A stretch of 64,000 bases of DNA from Liriodendron chinense (Eukaryota > Streptophyta > Magnoliopsida > Magnoliales > Magnoliaceae), in NCBI GenBank assembly GCA_003013855.2, contig ML058433.1, forward strand, positions 9,733,966 through 9,797,965, read 5' to 3'. The notes below the pieces were generated by a model. That model worked only from the letters and a program-made list of their open reading frames with translations. It searched no databases and had not been told where the DNA came from. Shown piece after piece: positions 23,408-35,031 of this stretch. Numbering within the stretch: the first letter of the stretch is position 1; each line of letters opens with the position of its first letter. Position numbers and translations under genes: made by a program.

Positions 23408-23853
23408 GTCGATGGTGCCCACCATGATTTTAGTGAGAAATCCACTCCATCCATCCAATTTTCCAGACCATGTAAGGGCTTGAGCCCAAAAATCAAGCAG
23501 ATCAAAAGCTCAAGTGGGCTACACGACATGAAACAATGAGTATTAAATGCCTACCATTAAAACATTCTTGGGGCCACAAAAGTTTTGGTACTTTTGGATG
23601 TGGCTAATATTTTTGTGTTTTCAGTTCATCCTAGTAGGAATGACCCTATGAACGGTAGTATGTATGGGATATAAACATCATGGTGGACCTCAGGAAGATT
23701 TCAATGGCAGGCATTTTCCTGCCCACTTTTTCCTGTCGTATGGTCCACTTGAGTTTTGGATCTGCCTGATTTTTGGCTCATGCGCTAACATGATATGGAT
23801 AAACGGATGGACGGATTGGATTTCTCACAAACATCACGGTGGGGCCCACCTAC
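23408..23853. mobile_element. Hairpin (foldback) element 3, about 450 bp
   Basis: Left arm 'ggtgcccaccatgatttta', 'gtgagaaatcc' and right arm 'ggatttctcac', 'acggtggggcccacc' are inverted copies. Related in sequence to elements 1 and 2 (shared 'gagcccaaaaat', 'tcaagtgg'). Confidence 0.7.
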
Positions 23854-24289
23854 CTATTTACCCTTATTCAAAGAAATCAGAATTTTTAAAAGAGGAGGTT
23901 TATTATACTTCGATTGCAATTGACTCTTGATGTGCAGGCACTCAAAAATTGTACACGAGACATATTTATTAAAAAGTAGTTGACTACAACGAGCAGCCCT
24001 TTCTAGCCACATCACTATCCCAATGCAAATTGATCAAACAATCTCATATCATGGATGCTTGTTTATGAAAATAGGACCGTTCGATTTTTTCATTTTAATC
24101 ATCCAATAATTGTCTGCCAATCTCATACTCCGATAATAAGATAAGATAAACTTTGGGTCCACTTAGATAACTACAATGAGTGCCATTGTAGTGGTCCACC
24201 TGAGATTTGTATTTGCTTCATTTTTTGGGCTCATGCCCTAAAATGAGTTGGCAAAAAGGATGGATGGCGTAGATATATAAACTCATTTT

Positions 24290-24563
24290 GGTTACTATGG
24301 GAGTAATTTCTTATGGCAGCACATGCTTTTAGGCCCCTATTAAATGAAAACTTATTATGTATGCATTCTTTTTGCAAATTTTTTTATTCCTAAATATGCA
24401 AATATGTGTATTTAGGCATCTCCTAAAGTTTCACTGAAAAATTCCACCATTTTCCCCATGTTTTCTCCTATTTTCCCTGCATTTCCAGTTATCAGCAATA
24501 ACGGTATTGTTTCTTTATCTCCAACCAACGAAACTTGTAGCGACACCAACAACTCGAACACTG
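24290..24563 (-). mobile_element. hAT-family fragment (one terminus)
   Basis: Read on the minus strand it begins CAGTGTTCGAGTTGTTGG at 24563, then 'gctacaagtttcg', the 'ggaaaatggtggaattttt' block and 'catatttaggaat'. The other end is missing. Confidence 0.65.
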
Positions 24564-25539
24564 CCTGTACCACCATATGTTTTTTACTCTAGTGGTACTC
24601 TTAGCTTATATAGGATACAAGCTCTAGAGGTACTATTAGCTCATAGAATATGAGTGCACCTGCTAAAGGCTAACAATTTTACACAAAATGGAAGCTAAAA
24701 GAGAAGCTAAAGGAGGACCAGCCACCTCAGGAAAGTCCTTCCGTGGATGCAGATACTACTAATCCCATTATTATATCTTCTCCTAATCCTGTTCGTGTGG
24801 TTGATAGTACTGATGATCTCAATCTTCCTATTGTTGTTCGAAAAGGTAAATGTTCTTGTACTCAACATCCCATGACCGAGTTTGTTTCATATAAGTCTCT
24901 TTCACCATCTTATCATTCTTTCCTAGCTTCCATTTCCTCTGTTTCTCTTCCTACTAGTGTTTCAAATGTTTTGTCCAAACCGTAGCAGAAAGATGCTATG
25001 TATGAGCAGATGAAAGCTCTAGAAAAAATGGAACGTGGAACTTGGTAGACCTTCCTAGAGGGAAGCATCCAATGGGTGTAAGTGGGTGTACACTATGAAA
25101 TACAAATCAGATGGATCTGCAGACAGATATAAGGCTTGCCTAGTTGCCAAAGGCAACACGCAGACAAACGGTATTGACTATTATCAGGGTTTTTTTTTGC
25201 ACTGGTGGTAAAGATGAACTCTATATGAGTACTCCTGTCTATGGCTGCAAATTTGACATGGCCACTATCCCCTGAATTGGATATCTCAATTGTGAGCTGG
25301 TTCACAACAAAGGCCAGTGGTATGCTGTGGACCCCTCCTTGCTGGAAAAACCTCACAAAATGGGAGGAGGAAGAATTTATTGCTTGTCATCTAGGCTGGC
25401 AGGCATCTCGCCCTCTCTTTCCTTTGCGAACTTGTTGTCATGGAAGATTGAGAAGTAATGCTTTTCTCCATTCGTTATTTCTATGGCTTGCTCCATCTCG
25501 TAGTGGTAGTTGTCTGCACACTACCTTCCTTTAGTCCTA

Positions 25540-26080
25540 TGGGCCCCCTGCAAAGTATCATGCGCCTGCGCTAGCTTGGTTGGTTGGTAGGAAGAAGGGA
25601 CTCACCTTGGATAATTAACAAAAGAGGAACATGAAAATCTCAAACGCATGTCCTATGTGCTTGCGTAATGAGGAGATTGCCATTCATCTTCCCTTCGTTG
25701 ACCTTTTGTAAGTGTCATATGGGATCGTATTTTGAGCTCTTTAAGCGTTCCTTGGGTAATGTCGGAGTAGATTGGAGAGTTCTTTCTGGCTTGGCATGGG
25801 GGAGGGGAGGGGAAAAGAGGTAAAAGAGAGTGGAGGTGGGCTTTGTAAGTGGGCCTTTGGGCTTTATGGGGTGAAGGAACAAAAGATGTTTCCGCAATTT
25901 TAGTGGGAAAACAGAGGATATTTTGAGATGGGTTAAGTTCTTGAGTGGGCTTTGATCTCTAAGGTTATGGGGGATCGTTCTGTTTGAGTTTCTCTTGAAG
26001 AGGTAATCCCTCTTTGTATTTCTTTGTATTTTTTAGCCTTTTTTGACTCTTTATAATAAAATGTCACATTAAAAAAAAAA
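25540..26080 (+). mobile_element. L1-type LINE 3' end with poly-A
   Basis: The frame reads ALAWLVGRKKGLTLDN, then NACPMCLRNEE, then RWAL.VGLWALWGEGTKDV, the zinc-binding segment and tail found after plant L1 reverse transcriptases, with stops. It ends with an A-run at about 26070-26080. It directly follows the copia RT remnant and precedes the last visible PAP12 exon region. Confidence 0.75.
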
Positions 26081-26479
26081 CCATGTAGTCTTTATATCAT
26101 CCTCATCATGACTGTAGCAATAACAACCATTACACATATACCATATTTCAATCCATTCATACACTTGCATACATTTGCTACTCGACTACCACTGCAAGCT
26201 GATATGATAAAATAGTAAATATGCTTGGCACAATGTTGGAATGCTCACCATTTCCACACAACTAGCGCATTCATTCTCAAGTCAATGCCACCATAAAAAG
26301 AAAGAAAAGAAAAGAAACATTTGTAGAATCAGTTTATCCAAGTTATTACTGAAAAAGAAATCATTCAGTGTCAATTTCATAGTTTCGGAATTAAATGAGG
26401 CTTGATGATGTTTTACTATTAAACAAGCATTTCTCCTTTCTTAAATATGTGCAAATTTCAATTAGATAAGAAGACTTAC

Positions 26480-26590
26480 AACAATTCAAGGTTGAATTTG
26501 CCGCTGACCTCCACTGGAAGCAGGAATTTGCCACCGATCAGGAAAGCCGTTTCAGCCATTGTAACAATGTATGTGTTATTTTCAGATACC
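26480..26590 (-). CDS. PAP12: PAP12-like exon (second PAP domain, late)
   Basis: 111 nt encoding VSENNTYIVTMAETAFLIGG then KFLLPVEVSGKFNLELL. This corresponds to the NTYDVTMDDAA...NLELLY block of the second domain. Acceptor TGGCAG|GGT, donor TT|GTAAGT in phase 2, so at least one more coding exon must follow at lower coordinates. None was recognised; 26084-26479 shows no matching exon. Confidence 0.88.
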
Positions 26591-29500
26591 CTGCCAAAGT
26601 GTAATATAACACAAACTCAGTGCCAATGGAAACCTTGAGAACCACGTCACTAGGAGGCTAGGAAGAGGAGATAATTGTTTTATAGATGGAGTATCGATGT
26701 TTACTCTGTAAAAGAGATGATGGTAAATCTAATCGAAGTATAGAAATATGAAATACAACTATGTATCCTTGGAGGATCCACCTCCAAGGGGTCTGGAAGG
26801 GACTTATGTGGGCTTGAGGCCTGGTCATTCCCCTAACCAGGATATGTCTCTACCAGCTCGACTAATGAGCTGGAAGCATGAGCTAGCCTTTTGAACTTAA
26901 CAATCAGTAAGCTTGATGCACTTTTGGGTATGTCAAAGCAATGCAGAATATAGCAATTGGTAAGTGATATAATCATTGCATTGAAAACAACAATGAGCTG
27001 TCATCCATAACAGTCACACCTTTTAGAGGCCGGGAGCTGTCCACACTTTTGCAATTGGAGATTCACTTTTAACTGCAAACTGGCATGTTATACATGTCCT
27101 ACCCGTGGAAAAGGACCCGTGATTCGCACCATCTCTGTGGAAAGTAGCTTCTAATCCCACTGGAATAATTAAACATGTCCTACTCAGGCATGGTTTGCTC
27201 CTATGTGAGAATCTTGTAAAAGTAACTTTTGTTTCATCCGTTAACATAACTTGAGAAAAGATGGGACAATGCTATCATGATGATGGTGGCGAAGAAAGAA
27301 ATATTTTTCAAAGGGTCATTTGGTCCTTAAAAATTCATGTCATGCCTATAGATCATATACAAGTGCATGGACAAATTCATCCTAGCAGTCGAGTTTTTTC
27401 TTTTTCTTTTTTGTATTTATTTCAATCAGCTGCATTTAGCACAATGCTATGCGGTTGTCTTGAATATCTTCAAACACTACTATTTGAAAATGACTTTGTA
27501 AATCCATTTAGATGCTATCGGAAGCTCATATGCCAATGACTGCAGAACCATGAGGATTGAATAAGAAATTTCCTTGTGTCTGATCTTGATTTTCTCTGAA
27601 CTCTTCACAACTTGGATAAGTGACCACAAAAATTAGTGTACTATGAAATATATGGTATAAATTGAGGTGCCTAACTAAAATGACTAAATAATTATATCCC
27701 AAAGTATAAAGTAACAACCAAAGGGAGCACACCATGCACAGAATGTTGCCAAAGTCATTATCTTATCGCAAATTGTAATAGGGGCCTGAACCATATCATA
27801 TCGTAAATCATAAGATTTTTTCTTATTCTCTTAAAAGATTGAAAAAACATGTCAAAAAAATATTAATAAATCAGAAAAAAAATAAAACTCATCAATCATC
27901 CATTTCCCATCAATATACAACAAGAAAAGTAATACTTAAAATGATATTATGTATGCTATAGCCTATACATATCATGACAGTAAAGGATTCTTGCATTTTT
28001 TCCTTTCCTTTTTCTGTCTTTAAAGAAATTTACCTTAAAAACATACAAGATTCCTTTAATATTTTTTTTTTCTTTTCTACTTTCTTGAGTGTTGAATCAC
28101 ATTATAAAAACTGCCATTCAATTCCGTTGACCGAATAAAAATTATACAATTTGTACTATAATTGTAGGATTATGTAAGATATGCAATTTGGGTGCACGAC
28201 TTGAATTATAGATCTATACAATAGGATATGATTTGCATGAATAGTATTATGAATTGTACAATCCTGATAACATCACATGCCCATAGAATTGGAGCTAAAC
28301 CTTAAACTGAAATGGTAACATCCAAATGCCTGCAGATAGACCTCATTCAAATGTTACACACGAATAACCAAGAAAAAAGGAATTCCCACTGGAGACCAGA
28401 GGTAGAGAACCAACAAAAAAGTACAGATGGCATTGCAATACACGGGAAAATGCAGATATGAAAGGGCGACACGTTTTTTAGTTAAAATGATTATGCTTTG
28501 CTAGTTGTGACAAACAATTTCTAGGAAATGTGAAACCAAATAAATGAGAAAAACTCACACAAAGTTGCCGATCGCACGTAACCCAAACCCAGGCAACACA
28601 TCTACCAGATGTTCCACCCGTCCATATTTTCCAAAATTCTAAAAAAGATTTGATCTGGTTAGAAACTAGATAGAACCTGTCATGAAGAGATGTGAAATAT
28701 ACATTTTCTACAATAAGAATGATCTGTGCCCTGTAGATGATAAAATGCAAGGATTCACCTGCACGCCTTCAAGACCATTAGCAGCCACATCTAACAAACT
28801 TTCAGCCTCTAACTGCAACATACGTGAGATTCAATTTCGTGAAAGTTGAGAATCGTATGCATATGCAAGCAAATAACATGGAAAATGCTTAATTTCCTAT
28901 GAAATATGGATGTGAGCAACAAAATAACGTTGTAAGAAAATTTTGTGGAAGATGGCCTTCTGCAGAATATTATGGGTTCCATGGAAGGAAAGAAATAGAA
29001 GAATCTTTGAGAATAATATTTCAATCGGAAGACTTCATTAGAAGAAAGATTATTGGCATGATCATCAATTGGGCAAGAGCGATGCAGGAGTAACATGATT
29101 GCTCCTTCGAAGTTCATTTAGGGAGTTGGACTGAGGATTTAGAAAGCTGCAGTTGATTGCTCACCTTGGGTGAGATTCTGCTGTTCTTTGTTTTATTTTA
29201 GTTGGAGTGAAAAGAGAGTTGTTGTGCTATCCATTGTAACCTTGTATTGTTCTGCTTTTTCTTTATACACTCGTCAACATTCAAAAGAACGGGTAGACTA
29301 TTTATGATAATCAGGTTCTTTTAAACTATAACGATTAACATAGTCACATCATTTTGGTACCTAAGCTAGGATCTGGCCCCATAATAGCAAGGTTGCTACA
29401 GAAAGCACCGTCCAATTGAACAAACTTGACCCCATTATAATGATATTTCTCTTGTACCACAACAATATCCTGCTTTTGCACAATTAGATCACATTTTCCC

Positions 29501-32500
29501 TATTAGATTTAATTGCAGTTTCATACTTTCATGATCCAAAAGACCACAACACAAGAAAGATAATACTGGTAATCAAGAAAGTCTAGATCTGACTCAATCA
29601 ACAAAGCAACGTCCTGGCAATGAAGTTTTTATGTAAGTAGAAGTTGCAGCAGAGGGAAAAAAAAATAATGAAGAGAACAAGAAATAGGATAATGTCAGAA
29701 GGGGGTGATAGGTTGAGATTGTATAAAATCTACAGAAAAAAATCAATGTGCAAATCCATTGAAATAAAAATGGACATCGGATATTGGATCTCAACAAGAT
29801 AATTATCACTCAGATATCTGGAACCAGATGGTTGCTTGTAGAATGCCCCCATGCCTCCCCTATTTGTAGGCTTAAGGAACTGTCTTTGGTTAATGCTGTT
29901 AATGGTGAGGAAACTTAAATATATGGATTGTCATATGTTTCCACTTCTTTCAAAATGATCAAGATTTATTTTTTGAAAAGGAGAGAAAATAAAAGCAGCA
30001 CCGCAACAGGAAAAGAAACAAAAAAGATCATGGAAAACAGGCCCAGAATCCAGTAAAAAAAAAAAAAAAAAGCCAAAACCAAGACAAGAACGAAGATAAA
30101 ACATAGCCTTGCTCACAGGTTCAGTTGTTCCTGTTGATCACACAGAGGCCACTCAACCTGTACCCTTCCTAGAGAATGGAGGCTTCTTTGTTAACCTCCT
30201 CCAGGATCTTTGAAAAGGCTAAACCACTGTCCGAACTCAAATCAAGAGCTTTGTTCATAATGCCATCAATCCTCCAAGGGATCGGCCCGCTTGAAGCCCA
30301 CAGGATAGCATTTTGAGAATTGCCTGCTATTATTGTTGGGCAAAGGATAAAATCAATCACCACTTGGAAAAGAGCTACTCCCACAATGACATTGGAATCA
30401 GAAATACCAATCAAACCTGAAAACTCGACTATAATCATGCCCCTACGGCCTGCACAATCAATGCCACCCCTGTAAAACCAGGATTGCCCAAACAACTACT
30501 GACAAAGTGAAGATTATACAACAGCAAGGGATTAGAGAGAGGGGGGGGGGAGATGCAGGTGGTGGTTCAGGGAAGGGTTGGCTGAGATTTGTTTTCACTA
30601 GAAGACAACACCAGCTGCCAATTATTCCAACCAAAGCACCTGAAAATCTCCTAAATGTGGCGTCCAAACACGCCCAACTCATGACCATACCGAAGATGAT
30701 TAACCAAAGAAAATTCTACTGTTTATTTCCAGACAGCTGATCCACAAAGCTGTCTGCAACACCATCTTCCAGAGGATGAAAGCAAGAGGCCCCCATGCCT
30801 TCACAGTCCACTAACTGATCACGTCCAGCAGCAAATACAGGAATACTGAGACGATCCCAAACTTATATAGGATCTCCGACCACACGCGGCTGGAGAATGT
30901 GCAGTGATCCTTTATGCTCTGGCTTCATGTTTGTGTTAAGGCTTTTTTATCTTCGCTGGGATAAGCTCCTTTCTAGTTAGGGTTTTAGTTTGCAATTCAA
31001 TAACAATAACAAACTGAAAACCAACTTTCATGAGGTAAACCAATAACAAAAGATGAAGGGAAAAGAAGGAAAACATTCTGAATACTAACTGACCCTGTAT
31101 ATGTGTCAAACCTAACTAGCAACTTTTACATTGTGAACATGACAAAGATATAATTCATTTAAGAGATAATTGCTGTCGTCAGGCAAAAAGTACCTGTGAA
31201 CTCCACAATAATTGCCATTCACCAACTAAAGCTTCTGGTTCTCCTTCGGCCCTAATTGGATTTAGGGAGATGAGCTCATCTATGGCCTGTTTTCATGGCA
31301 CACAGGTCAGATTGAGGGAAGTAAACATAACCGTTAGGATTATATATGTTCTGACATGTCATATTACATTTACAGAACCTAACCTCTTTCACCCCTGTCC
31401 CAGTGGAAATGGATGACAGTAATCTTTGCCTTGGTTCAGTTTTCTTTTGTAGAACGAATGTGGTGCCCTGCACTACACAGTAAGTAGCTGGATGTCCTTA
31501 GCAATTGCAAACCAAACTGACCATTTGAGAAGTCAATAAGTCTATTGACACTACTGATAAACTGAAATAAAGATTATAATATTCAGCAGGGAAGATAAAT
31601 GAGTTCATGTGTGATTTCTCATGTAAATACCTTATTTCCTCTTGAAATACGGATATTTCCAGTATCAGACAAGTACGTAGTATCCAACCATCCTTTAGCT
31701 TCATCTCCAAGAAGCCTGAATGGCACTGGATACGGAACCTTAAATGGCAAGAACTTAAAAGAGAAGGCTGCCTTGTCAAAGCGGAAAAGGATGCGTTTTT
31801 CATCTTTAACCGTTGCTGCTGCCTGGGTGGGAAGCACAAAAAACAAAACAAACAAAAAAAGCATGAGGGGAAGAATAAAATAAATCTCTAGAGAAAAAAG
31901 CATTGCATTTTCTCAACTAGGCATTAAAATCTGAACAACCTGAACCAAGTGCACAATCCATAGAAATTGATGCCAATAAATACGATTTATACTACGTAGG
32001 CATTGAACATAACACAAACTTTCATTTGTTACTATCTTACATGTTTTTATGCTCCATGTTCAATGCAATAGGCCTATACTTTTCAGATATGTTTCTTGTG
32101 TAACGCCCCGTAAAGTCACCCACTTTCAAACCCGAAAACGTGCTTAGGCCATGTCACCGACATGTCACTTTAGGATGACTAATTAGTCCCTTGTAGTTTA
32201 ATTAAACCATAACCTCGCTAGAGAGGGCACTACGCACACTCCTAGGAGGCCGTTGTGCTGCCCAATCTGAGTCAAATGAGTCCGTAACTCGAATAGAGCA
32301 ACCCCCATGCAGGGCTTGACGCTCTTGGATGGGCGTCATGCCAGAATCGGCGCCCGAAGCCGCGAATCTACGACATCCTGCAGGTGCACATAAAGGCTCA
32401 AGTACACTTGCACCAAGACCAACTTAAGTAATCATTACAAGATACACTTTTCTTGTGTGGGCCATTAGGATCCTTGCATGGCCATAAGGTGAGAAACCTA

Positions 32501-34939
32501 AAGCCTAAATATAACATTGAATATGTCCACAAACCTGCGACCCCGATCGGCAATCGGTGACCATTGAACAAACCCGCCTCTGTATCCGATAAGCACTGCA
32601 TCTGGACTCCACGAGATCACAACCATAGGAAGATCTCATGTCGGGGAAGCTGTCCAACGGATTAGATCGAACCGAATGGGCTAGGTGGGCCCCACATGAT
32701 CAAAACAGGGCCCAAAAGGCCATTTTAATGTAACTAAAACACTAGGGTCATATTCCACAATAACCCCCCAATATAAAAGCTTTCATTCCAACCCTCTTAT
32801 CTCATTTCTCCAACAAATTCCTAAGAGAGAGAAGTTGGGAGAGAGCTTGGAAGTTGGAGAAAAAGGGGAAATTGAGGAAGGGGAGGCCATGCATGTTACT
32901 TTCCCACGCTTGGCTCGCATCTACCACCGCATAGGGAGCACGAAATCCCCCAAGCCCGACAAATCCAGCCCCAAAGGAAAGGAAATTGAGCCCTACACAA
33001 AAATTCTTTAGTTTCTTGCTAGGATCTCTTAATTTTCCTGACATGCAAGCCTTACTTTTGTAGGATTGCTAAAATTCTCTGGTAATTGAGGTGCGGACCA
33101 TTTACCTCTAGGTTGCTAGGACACCAAATGCTATCGGACTTAGATAATGCTCTAGTTTTCTTCTCATGCATGCTCAATTTCCTTGTTGAGATGATATACT
33201 AACTCTAGTTATGTCTTAAATGTGTTGAATTGTAGATGTTGGACCTCTTTGACCCTAATGCATGTTCTTAGGACCAATTGCATGCTTGTATGTGCTATGC
33301 ATGTCTCCTGCATTGCTTGGTTTGTGCATTACTTGTTGTAACATAGGGGATTTGGTGTTAAATGCATACAATTATTTTTTTGTGATTCTGAATGTACAAT
33401 CTATGGTGAATTAGTGTTATGTTATGCTTAGGGTTACAATAATGCTTGCATGCTCTAAGATTCAGGCCTATGTTGTATGATAATTACCATGTTTCGCTCT
33501 AGGAATGCTGTTTAATTTGTTGTCCGATTAGGCAATTGGATGAGGATGCCGAGCTCAGCGAGAACTCGTACTTCTAGTTCGCGGACGACCAAGAGTAGAC
33601 GCAAGTGTTGGATGACATCTTGGGAGCTGGATGCCTTGGCGGTGGTCCTGGCTAGCTTGTTTCGGGACTCTTTTGGAACCGGGATGTAAGCAGTGTTCGA
33701 AGTTTCGGTATCGCTACAAGTTTCGCTAGCCGGGGATACAGAAACAATATCGATATCGCCGATAATATCGCTGATAACCGGAAATGCGGGGAAAATGGGA
33801 AAAATGGTGGAATTTTTCAGTAAAACCTCAGGAGATGATAAAATACACATATTTGCATATTTATGAATAAAAAATTTGCAACAAGAATGCATACATAATA
33901 GGTTTCTATTTAATGGGGGCCTACAAGCATGTGCTGTTGTAAGAAATCAATCCAACCATCTCATCCATCCCATCTATCCATCCAATATCTGACCTTCCAT
34001 CCAAACATTTATTGATATTTTAGAATATCGGCAACACATGATATTTCCAAACAAATCGTTAACAACTGAAAAAGAAACTAAAGATTGTGGTATCATTATT
34101 GCCATGTTGCGATAATGATAATATTGTGATATTATCAATATTATCATCGACAAATTGAATGTTGCATACAACCATGCGCCCATAAAAAATATGAAATGGA
34201 AATTTTTTAACATACAGATTTTTAGCAGTATCGATACATTGGCGATATTATCGAAATATTTGCAGATACAAGCAACACTTGGAATTTACACAGTAAAAAA
34301 TATTGGCGATGCATCGGCGGTATCAATGCATTGACAATACAAACGATGCTTGAAATTTAGACAATTGAAAATATTTACAATATCGATACATTAGCGATAT
34401 TTAGTGATACATCGCCGATACCTAGAATTTTTATACTATAAGTGTTATCGGTATCGCTACCAGTGTTATCGGTATCGCTGAGCTAGAAATAGAGATAATA
34501 TCGGGGATATTTCGATAATATCGGAGATAATGCAAACACTGGATGTAAGGACCCCTGTGGGGTCCGATGAGTGAGTTGTGTAGTTGTACATTTTATATAT
34601 AAACAACTACACAACTAGTTGGCGTTTGGGGCCCACCATGGTGTTTGTATAATATCTTGCCCGTCCATTAAGATTATCCCATCACGAAAATGAGATGACC
34701 CAAAAATCAGGTTGATCCGACTATTAGGTGGGGTACACCATAGGAAATCATGAAACAACACCTATAAACTCCACATTCACATGGAGCATCACGTTTTCAT
34801 GGTTGGATCGTCCTAATTTTTGGTGCATCCTATTTTTATCGTGAGACAATCTTTTTATACAGACGAAATATCATACAAACACCATAGTGACCCCCACATG
34901 CCAACTAGTTGGATGTACAACTAGTTGCATGTGAGCATT

Positions 34940-35031
<92 letters not shown>

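Larger units (their letters stand above)
21775..24725. other. Non-coding insertion block inside the copia element
   Basis: The copia reading is lost near 21770 and resumes near 24726. Between them lie three adjacent hairpin elements (annotated separately), a fragment of a fourth at about 24180-24290 and a hAT fragment ending at 24563. The stretch 21775-22320 contains 'gtgtcgcc...gacacc' repeats and a G-rich segment with no recognisable coding sequence. Confidence 0.6.
7990..25290 (+). mobile_element. Decayed Ty1/copia element opened by four later insertions
   Basis: The span begins with an LTR-like stretch ending near 8200 and a mutated tRNA-Met primer site (tgatataagagc, about 8203-8214). 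Gag, protease, integrase and reverse-transcriptase remnants then occur in order on the plus strand: 14380-14991, 15561-16507, 20838-21770 and 24726-25290. The gaps are a hAT element, a foldback MITE, an LTR retrotransposon, and a block of hairpins plus a hAT fragment. No 3' LTR was found. The exact 5' LTR start is uncertain. Confidence 0.7.
14380..25290 (+). pseudogene. Ty1/copia gag-pol remnant (interrupted)
   Basis: Recognisable pieces in order: Gag N-terminus (KLCGPNN...MTMFIGGISKLGLFDKKNKE; ITDPSYGKWEAENLSIMA); Gag body (EPLCTKDVVIYKKVERN, IIDFLDGLNSEFELIRVQ); zinc knuckle (KCTHCGDQ...KEHCWEIVHRP, about 15757-15820); protease motif IIDLGASNHITG (about 16114); pre-integrase HLGHLSLSYLKKLFPELF (about 16450); integrase (VELQCEVCELAKHCHGSYPL; FVDDCTYSTWVYLVKSKDEV; GTPEQNGVAE near 21250); and RT start (KGKCSCTQHPMTEFVSYKSL, KMNSI.VLLSMAANLTWPL). 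Many stops and frameshifts; non-functional. Confidence 0.8.
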
